From positions 309,821-373,820 of the forward strand of contig NZ_JAUSUW010000006.1 in NCBI RefSeq assembly GCF_030814435.1: 64,000 bases of DNA, given 5' to 3'. Positions 17,151-25,367 of this stretch are shown one piece after another. This DNA is from Peteryoungia aggregata LMG 23059 (GTDB taxonomy: Bacteria; Pseudomonadota; Alphaproteobacteria; Rhizobiales; Rhizobiaceae). The notes below the pieces were generated by a model. That model worked only from the letters and a program-made list of their open reading frames with translations, searched no databases and was not told where the DNA came from. Made by a program: the position numbers and the translations under genes. Numbering within the stretch: the stretch's first letter is position 1; each line of letters starts with the position of its first letter.

Positions 17151-18791
17151 ATGAACTATACGTTAGAGACACTGGTGATGGCGGTTCTCGCCTTCGCCGC
17201 GCTGCTCGGGGTGGCTTTCACCCATGACAGCCTCTTTGCAGCCCATATGTGGGTTGCCTTCTTCGTGCTCACTGGCGGCACGATCGTCATGCTGCGCCGG
17301 ATGCAGTTTGCACCGACCACGGCATCCTCCTCCGCATCCAAGCCCAAGGCGCCGCAATCCGAATATTTCGACGAAGTCGTCCGCTACGGCGTCATCGCCA
17401 CCGTCTTCTGGGGTGTCGTCGGCTTCCTCGTCGGCGTGGTCGTGGCCCTGCAGCTCGCCTATCCCGATCTCAACATCGAGCCCTGGCTGAACTTTGGACG
17501 GCTGCGTCCGCTGCACACCTCGGCCGTCATCTTCGCCTTCGGCGGCAATGCGCTGATCGCGACGTCCTTCTATGTGGTTCAGCGCACCTCGCGCCAGCGC
17601 CTCTTCGGCGGCAATCTCGGCTGGTTCGTGTTCTGGGGCTACCAATTCTTCATCGTCATGGCGGCCACCGGCTATCTGCTGGGCATTACCCAGGGCCGCG
17701 AATATGCCGAGCCGGAATGGTATGTGGATCTCTGGCTGACGGTGGTCTGGGTCGCCTATCTGATCACCTTCATGGGCACGGTCATGACCCGGAAGGAGAG
17801 CCACATCTACGTGGCCAACTGGTTCTACCTGTCCTTCATCATCACGATCGCGATGCTGCACATTGTCAACAATCTCGCGATCCCGGTCTCCTTCCTCGGT
17901 GTCAAGAGCTACTCGGCCTTTGCCGGCGTGCAGGATGCGCTGACCCAGTGGTGGTACGGCCACAACGCCGTCGGCTTCTTCCTGACCGCAGGCTTCCTCG
18001 GCATGATGTACTACTTCGTGCCCAAGCAGGCGGGCCGTCCGGTCTATTCCTACCGCCTGTCGATCATCCACTTCTGGGCCCTGATCTTCATGTATATCTG
18101 GGCCGGCCCCCACCACCTGCACTATACGGCTCTGCCGGACTGGGCGCAGACGCTCGGCATGGTCTTCTCGATCATGCTGTGGATGCCCTCCTGGGGCGGC
18201 ATGATCAACGGTCTGATGACGCTGTCTGGCGCATGGGACAAGATCCGCACCGACCCGATCATCCGCATGATGGTGATTGCGATCGCCTTCTACGGCATGT
18301 CGACCTTCGAAGGTCCGATGATGTCGATCAAGGCCGTCAACTCGCTCAGCCACTACACCGAATGGACCATCGGTCACGTTCACTCGGGTGCACTCGGCTG
18401 GGTCGGCATGATCTCCTTCGGCGCGATCTACTACCTGACGCCCAAGCTGTGGAACCGCAACCGTCTCTACTCGATGCGCATGGTCAACTGGCACTTCTGG
18501 CTCGCCACGCTCGGCATCGTCGTCTACGCGGCTGTCCTTTGGGTTGCCGGTATCCAGCAGGGCCTGATGTGGCGCGAATATGATGCCCAGGGCTTCCTGG
18601 TCTACTCGTTCGCCGAATCGGTTGCCGCCATGTTCCCCTACTATGTCCTGCGTGCCGTCGGCGGTGCCATGTACCTGCTGGGCAGCGTGATCATGGCCTA
18701 CAACATCCTGATGACCATCCTCGGCTATGAGCGCCAGGAAGCCCCGATCCCCGGATCGGTCGCTCCCGCCGCCCTGCAGCCGGCTGAATGA
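17151..18791 (+). CDS. ccoN: cbb3 cytochrome c oxidase subunit I CcoN (FixN)
   Basis: A 546-residue haem-copper oxidase catalytic subunit with about twelve hydrophobic segments. It holds haem b, the b3-CuB centre and the proton path of the high-affinity terminal oxidase. Conserved blocks include [17 protein letters not shown], '[14 protein letters not shown]' with the copper-ligand His region, [15 protein letters not shown] and '[13 protein letters not shown]'. The frame is open further upstream, but the conserved start MNYTLETL and the anaerobox position support ATG 17151. First gene of ccoNOQP; expressed at low oxygen, probably under FnrN. Confidence 0.97.
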   Translation: MNYTLETLVMAVLAFAALLGVAFTHDSLFAAHMWVAFFVLTGGTIVMLRRMQFAPTTASSSASKPKAPQSEYFDEVVRYGVIATVFWGVVGFLVGVVVALQLAYPDLNIEPWLNFGRLRPLHTSAVIFAFGGNALIATSFYVVQRTSRQRLFGGNLGWFVFWGYQFFIVMAATGYLLGITQGREYAEPEWYVDLWLTVVWVAYLITFMGTVMTRKESHIYVANWFYLSFIITIAMLHIVNNLAIPVSFLGVKSYSAFAGVQDALTQWWYGHNAVGFFLTAGFLGMMYYFVPKQAGRPVYSYRLSIIHFWALIFMYIWAGPHHLHYTALPDWAQTLGMVFSIMLWMPSWGGMINGLMTLSGAWDKIRTDPIIRMMVIAIAFYGMSTFEGPMMSIKAVNSLSHYTEWTIGHVHSGALGWVGMISFGAIYYLTPKLWNRNRLYSMRMVNWHFWLATLGIVVYAAVLWVAGIQQGLMWREYDAQGFLVYSFAESVAAMFPYYVLRAVGGAMYLLGSVIMAYNILMTILGYERQEAPIPGSVAPAALQPAE

Positions 18792-18802
18792 GGAGGGCTC
18801 CC

Positions 18803-19534
18803 ATGTCCATTCTTGATAAACACGCAATCCTCGAGAAGAACACGAGCCTTCTCTTCCTCGGTTCGCTTCTGGTGGTCACCATCGGCGGCATCGTCGAGAT
18901 CGCGCCTCTCTTCTACCTCGAAAACACCATCGAAAAGGTGGAGGGCATGCGTCCCTACTCACCGCTCGAACTGGCTGGACGGAACATCTACATCCGTGAA
19001 GGCTGCTATGTCTGTCACAGCCAGATGATCCGCCCGTTCAAGGACGAGGTCGAGCGCTACGGACACTACAGCCTAGCAGCGGAGTCGATGTACGACCATC
19101 CGTTCCAGTGGGGTTCGAAGCGTACCGGGCCGGATCTCGCCCGTGTCGGCGACCGCTATTCGAACGAATGGCACGTCCAGCACCTGACCGAGCCGCGCGA
19201 CGTGGTGCCGGAATCGATCATGCCGAGCTACTCGTATCTCAAGACGACGCCGCTCAAGGTCGTCAATGTCACGATGGACCTGAAGGCCAACAGCCTCGTC
19301 GGCGTGCCCTATACCGAAGACATGATGGCACAGGCGGAGGCCGATCTTGCTGCACAGGCCGATCCCAATGCCGATACGTCAGGTCTTCTGGAGCGCTATC
19401 CGAAGGCCAAGGTCGGCGATTTCGACGGCGATCCGGCCAAGCTCACGGAGATGGACGCACTCGTCGCCTATCTCCAGATGCTCGGCACGCTTGTCGACTT
19501 CTCCACCTATGACGACGCAACCGGCTACCGCTGA
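18803..19534 (+). CDS. ccoO: cbb3 oxidase monohaem cytochrome c subunit CcoO (FixO)
   Basis: A 243-residue membrane-anchored cytochrome c with one haem site, CYVCH (Cys67, Cys70, His71). One N-terminal hydrophobic segment (about residues 15-37) anchors it on the periplasmic side. '[20 protein letters not shown]' (given here as its first and last parts) and '[16 protein letters not shown]' are typical of CcoO. The start follows GAGGAGGG, 12 bases after the ccoN stop, so translation is probably coupled. It passes electrons to the CcoN centre. Confidence 0.96.
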   Translation: MSILDKHAILEKNTSLLFLGSLLVVTIGGIVEIAPLFYLENTIEKVEGMRPYSPLELAGRNIYIREGCYVCHSQMIRPFKDEVERYGHYSLAAESMYDHPFQWGSKRTGPDLARVGDRYSNEWHVQHLTEPRDVVPESIMPSYSYLKTTPLKVVNVTMDLKANSLVGVPYTEDMMAQAEADLAAQADPNADTSGLLERYPKAKVGDFDGDPAKLTEMDALVAYLQMLGTLVDFSTYDDATGYR

Positions 19535-19543
19535 GGTGACACC

Positions 19544-19696
19544 ATGGAAACCTACACTGCACTGCGCCAGTTCGCCGACAGTTGGGCTCTGCTTGCGATG
19601 ACCCTGTTCTTCGTCGGTGTCGTGCTCTTCACATTCCGCCCGGGCGGCAAGAAGCCTGCCGACGATGCGGCCAGCATCCCTCTCAAGGAGGATTGA
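19544..19696 (+). CDS. ccoQ: cbb3 oxidase subunit CcoQ (FixQ)
   Basis: A 50-residue single-span membrane protein starting METYTALRQFADSW, with the segment ALLAMTLFFVGVVLFTF and a short basic then acidic tail. Size, position between ccoO and ccoP, and the 'FRPG' after the membrane span match CcoQ, which stabilises the oxidase complex. ATG 19544 lies 9 bases after the ccoO stop. The stop is three bases before ccoP. Confidence 0.93.
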   Translation: METYTALRQFADSWALLAMTLFFVGVVLFTFRPGGKKPADDAASIPLKED

Positions 19697-19699
19697 ACA

Positions 19700-20566
19700 A
19701 TGGCAGACAAGAAACACATCGACGAAATCAGCGGCGTCGAGACCACCGGCCATGAGTGGGATGGCATTCGCGAGCTGAACAACCCGATGCCGCGCTGGTG
19801 GGTCTATACCTTCTATGCGACCATCGTCTGGGCCATCGGCTACACCATCATGTATCCGGCCTGGCCGCTCCTGACCGACAACACCAAGGGCCTGCTCGGC
19901 TATTCCAGCCGCGCGGAAGTCGCAGCAGAACTGACGGCGGCGAAGTCTGCGCAATCGGTCTATCTGGAGAAGATCGCCGCCCTGCCGCTCGACCAGATCG
20001 TCGCCGACAAGGACCTGACGCAGTTTGCGCTTGCCGGCGGTGCCGCCGCCTTCAAGGTGAACTGCTCGCCTTGCCATGGTTCGGGTGCTGCCGGCGGTGC
20101 CGGCTACCCGAACCTCAACGATGACGACTGGCTGTGGGGCGGTGATCTCGAATCGATCCACACCTCGATCGCCCATGGCATCCGCTACGATCAGGATCCG
20201 GACACCCGCGTCTCCGAAATGCCGGCTTTCGCCGACATCATCGAGCCGGAGCAGGTCAAGCAGGTTGCGGCCTATGTCGTCAGCCTGACCGGCACGCCGA
20301 ATGATGCGGCCATGGTGGAACCCGGCAAGCAGATCTATGCCGACAATTGCGCCTCCTGCCATGGCGATGACGCCAAGGGCAATCGCGACTTCGGTGCGCC
20401 GAATCTGGCCGATGCCATCTGGCTGAAGGTCGATGGCGAGGCCCAGATCGCAGCTCAGATCCGGCAGCCGCGCCATGGCGCCATGCCCGGCTGGACCGCG
20501 CGCCTGGGTGATACCACCGTCAAGCAGCTGACTGTCTATGTGCACCAGCTGGGCGGCGGCGAGTAA
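19700..20566 (+). CDS. ccoP: cbb3 oxidase dihaem cytochrome c subunit CcoP (FixP)
   Basis: A 288-residue subunit with one membrane span (about residues 35-55, 'WWVYTFYATIVWAIGYTIMY') and two cytochrome c domains: CSPCH at about 122 and CASCH at about 217. It receives electrons from cytochrome c and passes them to CcoO. The N-terminal 'HEWDGIRELNNPMPRWW' is family-typical. GGAGG lies just upstream, inside the end of ccoQ. A strong terminator follows the stop. Confidence 0.96.
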   Translation: MADKKHIDEISGVETTGHEWDGIRELNNPMPRWWVYTFYATIVWAIGYTIMYPAWPLLTDNTKGLLGYSSRAEVAAELTAAKSAQSVYLEKIAALPLDQIVADKDLTQFALAGGAAAFKVNCSPCHGSGAAGGAGYPNLNDDDWLWGGDLESIHTSIAHGIRYDQDPDTRVSEMPAFADIIEPEQVKQVAAYVVSLTGTPNDAAMVEPGKQIYADNCASCHGDDAKGNRDFGAPNLADAIWLKVDGEAQIAAQIRQPRHGAMPGWTARLGDTTVKQLTVYVHQLGGGE

Positions 20567-20591
20567 GCTCGTCCCTTCTTCCCGCACTTTC

Positions 20592-20619
20592 GGGCCGCAT
20601 CGCTGATGCGGCCCTTTTT
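20592..20619 (+). terminator. Rho-independent terminator after ccoNOQP
   Basis: A perfect 10-base stem, GGGCCGCATC/GATGCGGCCC, with a three-base loop (GCT), followed by five T. It lies 25 bases after the ccoP stop and separates the oxidase operon from ccoGHIS, which has its own anaerobox. Confidence 0.9.
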
Positions 20620-20665
20620 CCTTAAGGTATGGAAAATCCTATGTATTGCGACGCTTCGCCGCTGC

Positions 20666-20679
20666 TTGACTTAAGTCAA
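20666..20679. promoter_or_regulatory. Anaerobox upstream of ccoGHIS
   Basis: TTGACTTAAGTCAA is a perfect 14-base palindrome, close to the Fnr/FixK consensus (8 of 10 fixed positions). Its centre is 64 bases before the ccoG ATG, which fits a class II promoter starting near 20714. It gives the assembly genes their own low-oxygen promoter. Confidence 0.82.
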
Positions 20680-20735
20680 GGCGGGCTGGGCTTCGAGATG
20701 GGACAAGGCAAGCATCAGAAGAAGGTTGAAATGCC

Positions 20736-22322
20736 ATGACCATGCATGCCGATCACCCCCGTGCAGCCGACGCGCCTGAGGTCGAGAGATTGGAAGCCGA
20801 GGCGGTGATGTCGGCCAAGAGCCGCGGCCCGCTCTATGAGGCGCGAAAGAAGATCTTCCCGAAGCGTGCGGAGGGGGCCTTCCGCCGCTTCAAGTGGATC
20901 ATCATGGCGGTCACGCTCGGCATCTATTACCTGACGCCCTGGCTGCGCTGGGATCGAGGTGAGTTCGCGCCCGACCAGGCGGTGCTGATCGATCTGGCGC
21001 ATCGTCGCTTCTATTTCTTCTTCATCGAGATCTGGCCGCAGGAGTTCTTCTTCGTCGCGGGCCTGCTCGTCATGGCCGGTTTCGGTCTCTTTCTCGTCAC
21101 GTCCGCCGTCGGGCGCGCCTGGTGCGGCTATACCTGTCCGCAGACGGTCTGGGTCGATCTCTTCCTGGTCGTCGAACGTTTCATCGAGGGCGACCGCAAC
21201 GCCCGAATCAAGCTTGAGCAGGCGCCCTGGGGCTTCGACAAGGTCTGGAAGCGGGTCAGCAAACACGCGACCTGGATCCTGATCGGCATTCTGACGGGTG
21301 GCGCCTGGATTTTCTACTTCGCCGACGCGCCTTCGCTCGCCATGGATTTCCTCACCGGCAATGCCGCGCCGGTCGCCTATATGACCGTCGCCATCCTGAC
21401 CGCCACGACTTACGTCTTCGGCGGCCTGATGCGCGAACAGGTCTGCATCTATATGTGCCCCTGGCCGCGTATCCAGGCTGCTATGCTGGATGAGAACTCG
21501 CTCGTCGTCACCTATAACGACTGGCGCGGCGAGCCCCGCACGCGCCACGCCAAGAAGGCGGTCGCCGCTGGCGAATCGGTTGGCGATTGTGTCGACTGCA
21601 ATGCCTGCGTCGCCGTCTGTCCCATGGGCATCGACATCCGCGATGGCCAGCAACTGGAATGCATCACCTGCGCGCTCTGCATCGACGCCTGTGACGGCGT
21701 GATGGACAAGATCGGCAAGCCGCGCGGTCTGATCGCTTATGCGACGCTCGACGAATACCAGTCGAACATGGCGCTCGCCACCGGTGGCGGTAGCTGCAGC
21801 ATTGACCCGAAGAAGGTGCGAAACGAGGACGGCAGCTTCTCCGACAAGATCCGCCACTTCGACTGGCGCGTCATCTTCCGCGCCCGCACGCTGCTCTACA
21901 TGGGCGTCTGGACCGCCGTCGGCATCGGTATGCTCGTCGCTCTGCTCGGTCGCGACCGTCTCGAGGTCAACGTATTGCATGACCGCAATCCGCAATTCGT
22001 GCTCGAATCCGATGGCTCGATCCGCAACGGCTACACGGTCCGCATCCTCAACATGATAGCTGCCTCGCGCGAGATCGAAGTGTCGCTCGAAGGCCTGCCG
22101 GATGCAACGATGAAGATCAACGGTATCAACCAGCCGCCCGCCCGTGCCTTCACTGTCTCGGTCGAACCGGATGAGGCGACCACGCTCAAGGTCTTCGTCA
22201 CACTCTCCGGTGACAAGGTCGAGGACGACAACCAGGAATTCCAATTCGTCGCCCAGGATCAGGGCAGTGACGAGCGCGATGTCTATGACGCAGTCTTTAT
22301 GGGACCGGGAGAAAAAAGATGA
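20736..22322 (+). CDS. ccoG: cbb3 oxidase assembly protein CcoG (FixG)
   Basis: A 528-residue membrane iron-sulphur protein needed for cbb3 maturation, with a proposed role in copper reduction for CcoN. It has several N-terminal membrane segments, the 'WCGYTCPQTVW' and 'CIYMCPWPRIQAAM' motifs, and two ferredoxin-like clusters (CVDCNACVAVCP, then CITCALCIDACD), ending in a C-terminal Ig-like FixG domain. First gene of ccoGHIS; its stop overlaps ccoH (ATGA). Confidence 0.95.
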   Translation: MTMHADHPRAADAPEVERLEAEAVMSAKSRGPLYEARKKIFPKRAEGAFRRFKWIIMAVTLGIYYLTPWLRWDRGEFAPDQAVLIDLAHRRFYFFFIEIWPQEFFFVAGLLVMAGFGLFLVTSAVGRAWCGYTCPQTVWVDLFLVVERFIEGDRNARIKLEQAPWGFDKVWKRVSKHATWILIGILTGGAWIFYFADAPSLAMDFLTGNAAPVAYMTVAILTATTYVFGGLMREQVCIYMCPWPRIQAAMLDENSLVVTYNDWRGEPRTRHAKKAVAAGESVGDCVDCNACVAVCPMGIDIRDGQQLECITCALCIDACDGVMDKIGKPRGLIAYATLDEYQSNMALATGGGSCSIDPKKVRNEDGSFSDKIRHFDWRVIFRARTLLYMGVWTAVGIGMLVALLGRDRLEVNVLHDRNPQFVLESDGSIRNGYTVRILNMIAASREIEVSLEGLPDATMKINGINQPPARAFTVSVEPDEATTLKVFVTLSGDKVEDDNQEFQFVAQDQGSDERDVYDAVFMGPGEKR

Positions 22323-22807
22323 CCACTGAAGCGAGTAAATCCTTCACCTTCACCGGCTGGCACATGCTGGCGATCATGCTGGCCTTTTTCGGCACGATCA
22401 TCACGGTCAATTTCACCATGGCCTATCTTGCGACGTCGAGCTGGAGCGGTCTCGTGGTAAAGAACACCTATGTCGCCAGCCAACAGTTTAACGGCAAGAC
22501 CGCAGCCATCCGGGAGATGCTGGCGACCGGCATCACCGGTGATCTCTCTGTTGATGCCAAGGGCATGCGCTATCGGCTGACGCTTCCGGGCAATACAGCC
22601 GTCGTTGCCGATGCGGTGACTGCCCATTTCAAGCGGCCCGTCGGTATCGCCCAGGATTTCGAACTGCAGCTGACGCCCGCCGGCGACGGTCTCTATCTTG
22701 CGGAAACTGTGGTTCTACCCGGCAGCTGGATCGTCGAGATGCAGGCGATCAAGGGCGGCAAGATGATCATGCACGAAGCGAAGCGGATCACCGTTTCGGG
22801 AGAATGA
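22319..22807 (+). CDS. ccoH: cbb3 oxidase assembly protein CcoH (FixH)
   Basis: A 162-residue protein with one N-terminal membrane span ('WHMLAIMLAFFGTIITVNFT') and a periplasmic beta-rich domain, matching FixH. It is needed for assembly or stability of the cbb3 complex. It overlaps ccoG by four bases upstream and the first in-frame ATG of ccoI by four bases downstream. Confidence 0.92.
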   Translation: MTTEASKSFTFTGWHMLAIMLAFFGTIITVNFTMAYLATSSWSGLVVKNTYVASQQFNGKTAAIREMLATGITGDLSVDAKGMRYRLTLPGNTAVVADAVTAHFKRPVGIAQDFELQLTPAGDGLYLAETVVLPGSWIVEMQAIKGGKMIMHEAKRITVSGE

Positions 22808-25119
22808 CGATGAGTTGCTGTGCAGCGGGCACCGAAGGTGCACTGGATCTGGAGCGGGCAGGGGTCTCCCTGCCGTCTGCGGAAGAGCTGAAGCTCTCCA
22901 GCCGGGCGGTCGGGCCGGGCCTCTGGCAGGTCGACATGAGCGTGCCTGCGGTCCATTGCGGTACTTGCATCACCACGGTCGAAGGTGCGTTGAAAGCGTT
23001 GCCGGAAGTGGAGCTTGCGCGCGTCAACCTGTCTACGAAGCGCGTTTCGGTCGTTTGGAAGGAGACCGTGGATGGTGTCGAGACAGACCCGGTCAATCTG
23101 GCCCGGGCCATTGCCTCGACCGGTTACACCGCCCATCTGTTCACGGCAGCCGAAGAGGCCTCCGACGCGCTGCGCAACCAGCTGATCCGCGCAGTCGCGG
23201 TCTCCGGCTTTGCAGCCACCAACATCATGCTGCTCTCTGTCTCCGTCTGGTCCGGCGCGGACGCCTCGACACGCGATCTCTTCCACTGGATCTCGGCGAT
23301 GATCGCCGCACCGGCCCTCATCTATGCCGGACGCTTCTTCTACGAATCGGCCTGGAACGCGCTGAAGCACGGGCGCACCAACATGGATGTTCCGATCGCG
23401 ATCGGCATCACGCTCTCCTATTTCGCCTCTCTCTGGGAAACCATCCATCACGGCGAACATGCCTATTTTGATGCCACCGCCTCGCTGCTCTTCTTCCTTC
23501 TGATCGGCCGTACGCTGGATCACATCATGCGCGATCGGGCACGCTCCGCCATCAGCGGCCTTGCCCGCCTCAATCCGCGCGGTGCCATGGTGCTCGCCGA
23601 GGACGGCTCGCGCGAATATCGCGCCGTGGATGAGATCCGTGTCGGCGATCAGGTCGCCATTTCCGCAGGCGACCGCATTCCCGTCGATGGTGTCGTCGTC
23701 TTCGGTGAAAGCGATCTCGACATGTCGATCGTCAATGGCGAAAGCGCGCCGGTCTCTGTCCGTCCGGGCTCGGAAATTCAGGCAGGCACGCTCAGCCTGA
23801 CCGGCTCGCTCACCGTCCGCGCGACGGCGACCGCCCAGAACTCTTTCCTCTCCGAAATCATCCACCTGATGGAGGCGGCCGAAGGGGGCAGGGCGCGGTA
23901 CCGCCGCATCGCCGACCGCGCCGCGCAATATTATTCGCCTGCCGTCCACCTCCTTGCGATCACCTCCTTCGTGGCCTGGGGGCTTTACGACGGCGACTGG
24001 AAGCATGCGATGATGGTCGCGATTGCGGTCCTTATCATCACCTGCCCCTGTGCGCTGGGCCTCGCGGTGCCGGTGGTCCAGGTTGTCGCCGCCGGTCGCC
24101 TGTTCAAGGCGGGCGTGATGGTCAAGGACGGCTCTGCCATGGAGCGGTTGGCCGAGATCGAGGCCGTCGCCTTCGACAAGACCGGCACGCTGACGCTGGG
24201 CCGTCCGCGCCTTGTCGATCCCGCGCGGCTCGAGCCTGTCGCCTTCGCCGTCGCCGCAGGTCTCGCCGCCCATTCCCGCCATCCGTTGTCGCGGGCACTC
24301 TGGGCTGCCTATGGCGGCCAGCCGCGGGGGTTTGCGACCGTGCGGGAAGTGCCGGGCGCCGGTGTCGAAGCGGAAACGGAGGAGGGCGTCTGGCGCCTCG
24401 GCAACCGCCGTTTTGCCTGTGTCACCGAGGCCGTCACGACGGATGAGAAGCCCTATTCCGAGGTCGTCCTGTCGCTGGATGGCGTCGAACGCGGGAGCTT
24501 CCTGTTCGAGGATATGCTGAGGCCACGGGCTCGTTCATCGATCGATGCCCTCAGGCAGTCGGGGCTTGACCTCGGCATTCTCTCGGGCGACCGCGCCCCG
24601 GTCGTGGCCAAGCTTGCAGCCGATCTCGCCATCGACAACTGGCGGGCGGGTCTCACCCCGCGCGAAAAGGCCGAAGCCTGCGCCGATGCCGCTGCCCGTG
24701 GCCGCCGCGTGCTGATGGTCGGCGACGGCATCAACGATGCGCCGGCACTTTCGGCCGCCTATGTCTCGATGGCACCGGCCACCGCCGCCGATGTCGGGCG
24801 CCAGGCGGCCGACTTCGTCTTCATGCGCGACGGGCTGGAAGCCGTGCCCTTTGCTATCGAGGCCTCGCGCCGTGCGGACCGGCTGATCCGCGAAAACTTT
24901 GCACTGGCCATCGGCTACAATGTTATCGCCGTGCCGATCGCGCTCCTCGGCTATGCAACCCCGCTGATCGCGGCGGTGGCGATGTCGACGTCGTCGATCA
25001 TCGTCGTTGCCAATGCGCTCAGGCTCAACCGGCTTTCGCTGGATGAGACGGGGCTTGCCGGTGGCGCTGCCGCGTCCCTATCGACAGATAGGTCAGAGGG
25101 TGCGAGGTTCGCTGCATGA
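22804..25119 (+). CDS. ccoI: Copper-transporting P-type ATPase CcoI (FixI)
   Basis: A 771-residue P1B ATPase that supplies copper to the cbb3 oxidase. It has an N-terminal heavy-metal domain with CGTC (Cys52-Cys55), the transmembrane copper site CPC (about 414-416) in ITCPCALGLAVPV, the phosphorylated Asp458 in DKTGTLT, an ATP-binding HP motif (SRHPLSRAL), and the 'GDGINDAPALSAA' hinge. Two ATG codons, at 22804 and 22810, are possible starts. Its stop overlaps the start of ccoS by four bases. Confidence 0.96.
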   Translation: MTMSCCAAGTEGALDLERAGVSLPSAEELKLSSRAVGPGLWQVDMSVPAVHCGTCITTVEGALKALPEVELARVNLSTKRVSVVWKETVDGVETDPVNLARAIASTGYTAHLFTAAEEASDALRNQLIRAVAVSGFAATNIMLLSVSVWSGADASTRDLFHWISAMIAAPALIYAGRFFYESAWNALKHGRTNMDVPIAIGITLSYFASLWETIHHGEHAYFDATASLLFFLLIGRTLDHIMRDRARSAISGLARLNPRGAMVLAEDGSREYRAVDEIRVGDQVAISAGDRIPVDGVVVFGESDLDMSIVNGESAPVSVRPGSEIQAGTLSLTGSLTVRATATAQNSFLSEIIHLMEAAEGGRARYRRIADRAAQYYSPAVHLLAITSFVAWGLYDGDWKHAMMVAIAVLIITCPCALGLAVPVVQVVAAGRLFKAGVMVKDGSAMERLAEIEAVAFDKTGTLTLGRPRLVDPARLEPVAFAVAAGLAAHSRHPLSRALWAAYGGQPRGFATVREVPGAGVEAETEEGVWRLGNRRFACVTEAVTTDEKPYSEVVLSLDGVERGSFLFEDMLRPRARSSIDALRQSGLDLGILSGDRAPVVAKLAADLAIDNWRAGLTPREKAEACADAAARGRRVLMVGDGINDAPALSAAYVSMAPATAADVGRQAADFVFMRDGLEAVPFAIEASRRADRLIRENFALAIGYNVIAVPIALLGYATPLIAAVAMSTSSIIVVANALRLNRLSLDETGLAGGAAASLSTDRSEGARFAA

Positions 25120-25271
25120 ACATGCTGATTTTCCTGATCCCCATCGCGCTCTTGCTCGGCGGTCTCGGTCTGTTTGCTTTCCTCTGGTCGCTGAAGAGCG
25201 GCCAGTACGAGGACCTCGACGGCGCTGCCTGGCGGGTGATCTCTGACGGCGATGACAAGCCCGACACTTGA
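25116..25271 (+). CDS. ccoS: cbb3 oxidase maturation protein CcoS (FixS)
   Basis: A 51-residue single-span membrane protein, MNMLIFLIPIALLLGGLGLF then AFLWSLKSGQYEDLDGAAWR. The 'FLWSLKSGQYEDLDG' block is the CcoS signature. CcoS is needed to insert haem and copper into CcoN. It overlaps ccoI by four bases (ATGA) and closes the ccoGHIS operon. Confidence 0.93.
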   Translation: MNMLIFLIPIALLLGGLGLFAFLWSLKSGQYEDLDGAAWRVISDGDDKPDT

Positions 25272-25306
25272 TGAAGCGTTTACCGAACGGTCAAATTTGA
25301 CTCTTG

Positions 25307-25357
25307 CCGCATGCCTTTGCGGATGCGAGAAAGCCGCATCCATAAATTTGCATGCGG
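25307..25357 (+). promoter_or_regulatory. Nested inverted repeat in the gnd leader, abutting the ribosome binding site
   Basis: CCGCATGC (25307-25314) pairs perfectly with GCATGCGG (25350-25357). Inside it, GGATGCG (25321-25327) pairs with CGCATCC (25335-25341). The outer right arm overlaps the first bases of the gnd ribosome binding site GGAGG (25356-25360), so folding could hinder translation. There is no T-tract, so this is not a typical terminator. The structure is seen directly; the regulatory role is inferred. Confidence 0.5.
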
Positions 25358-25367
25358 AGGCTTCATC

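Noticed and set aside
17163..18827. 554-codon open frame on the minus strand
   Set aside because: It is the antisense of ccoN and has the Asp/His-rich composition of a shadow frame.
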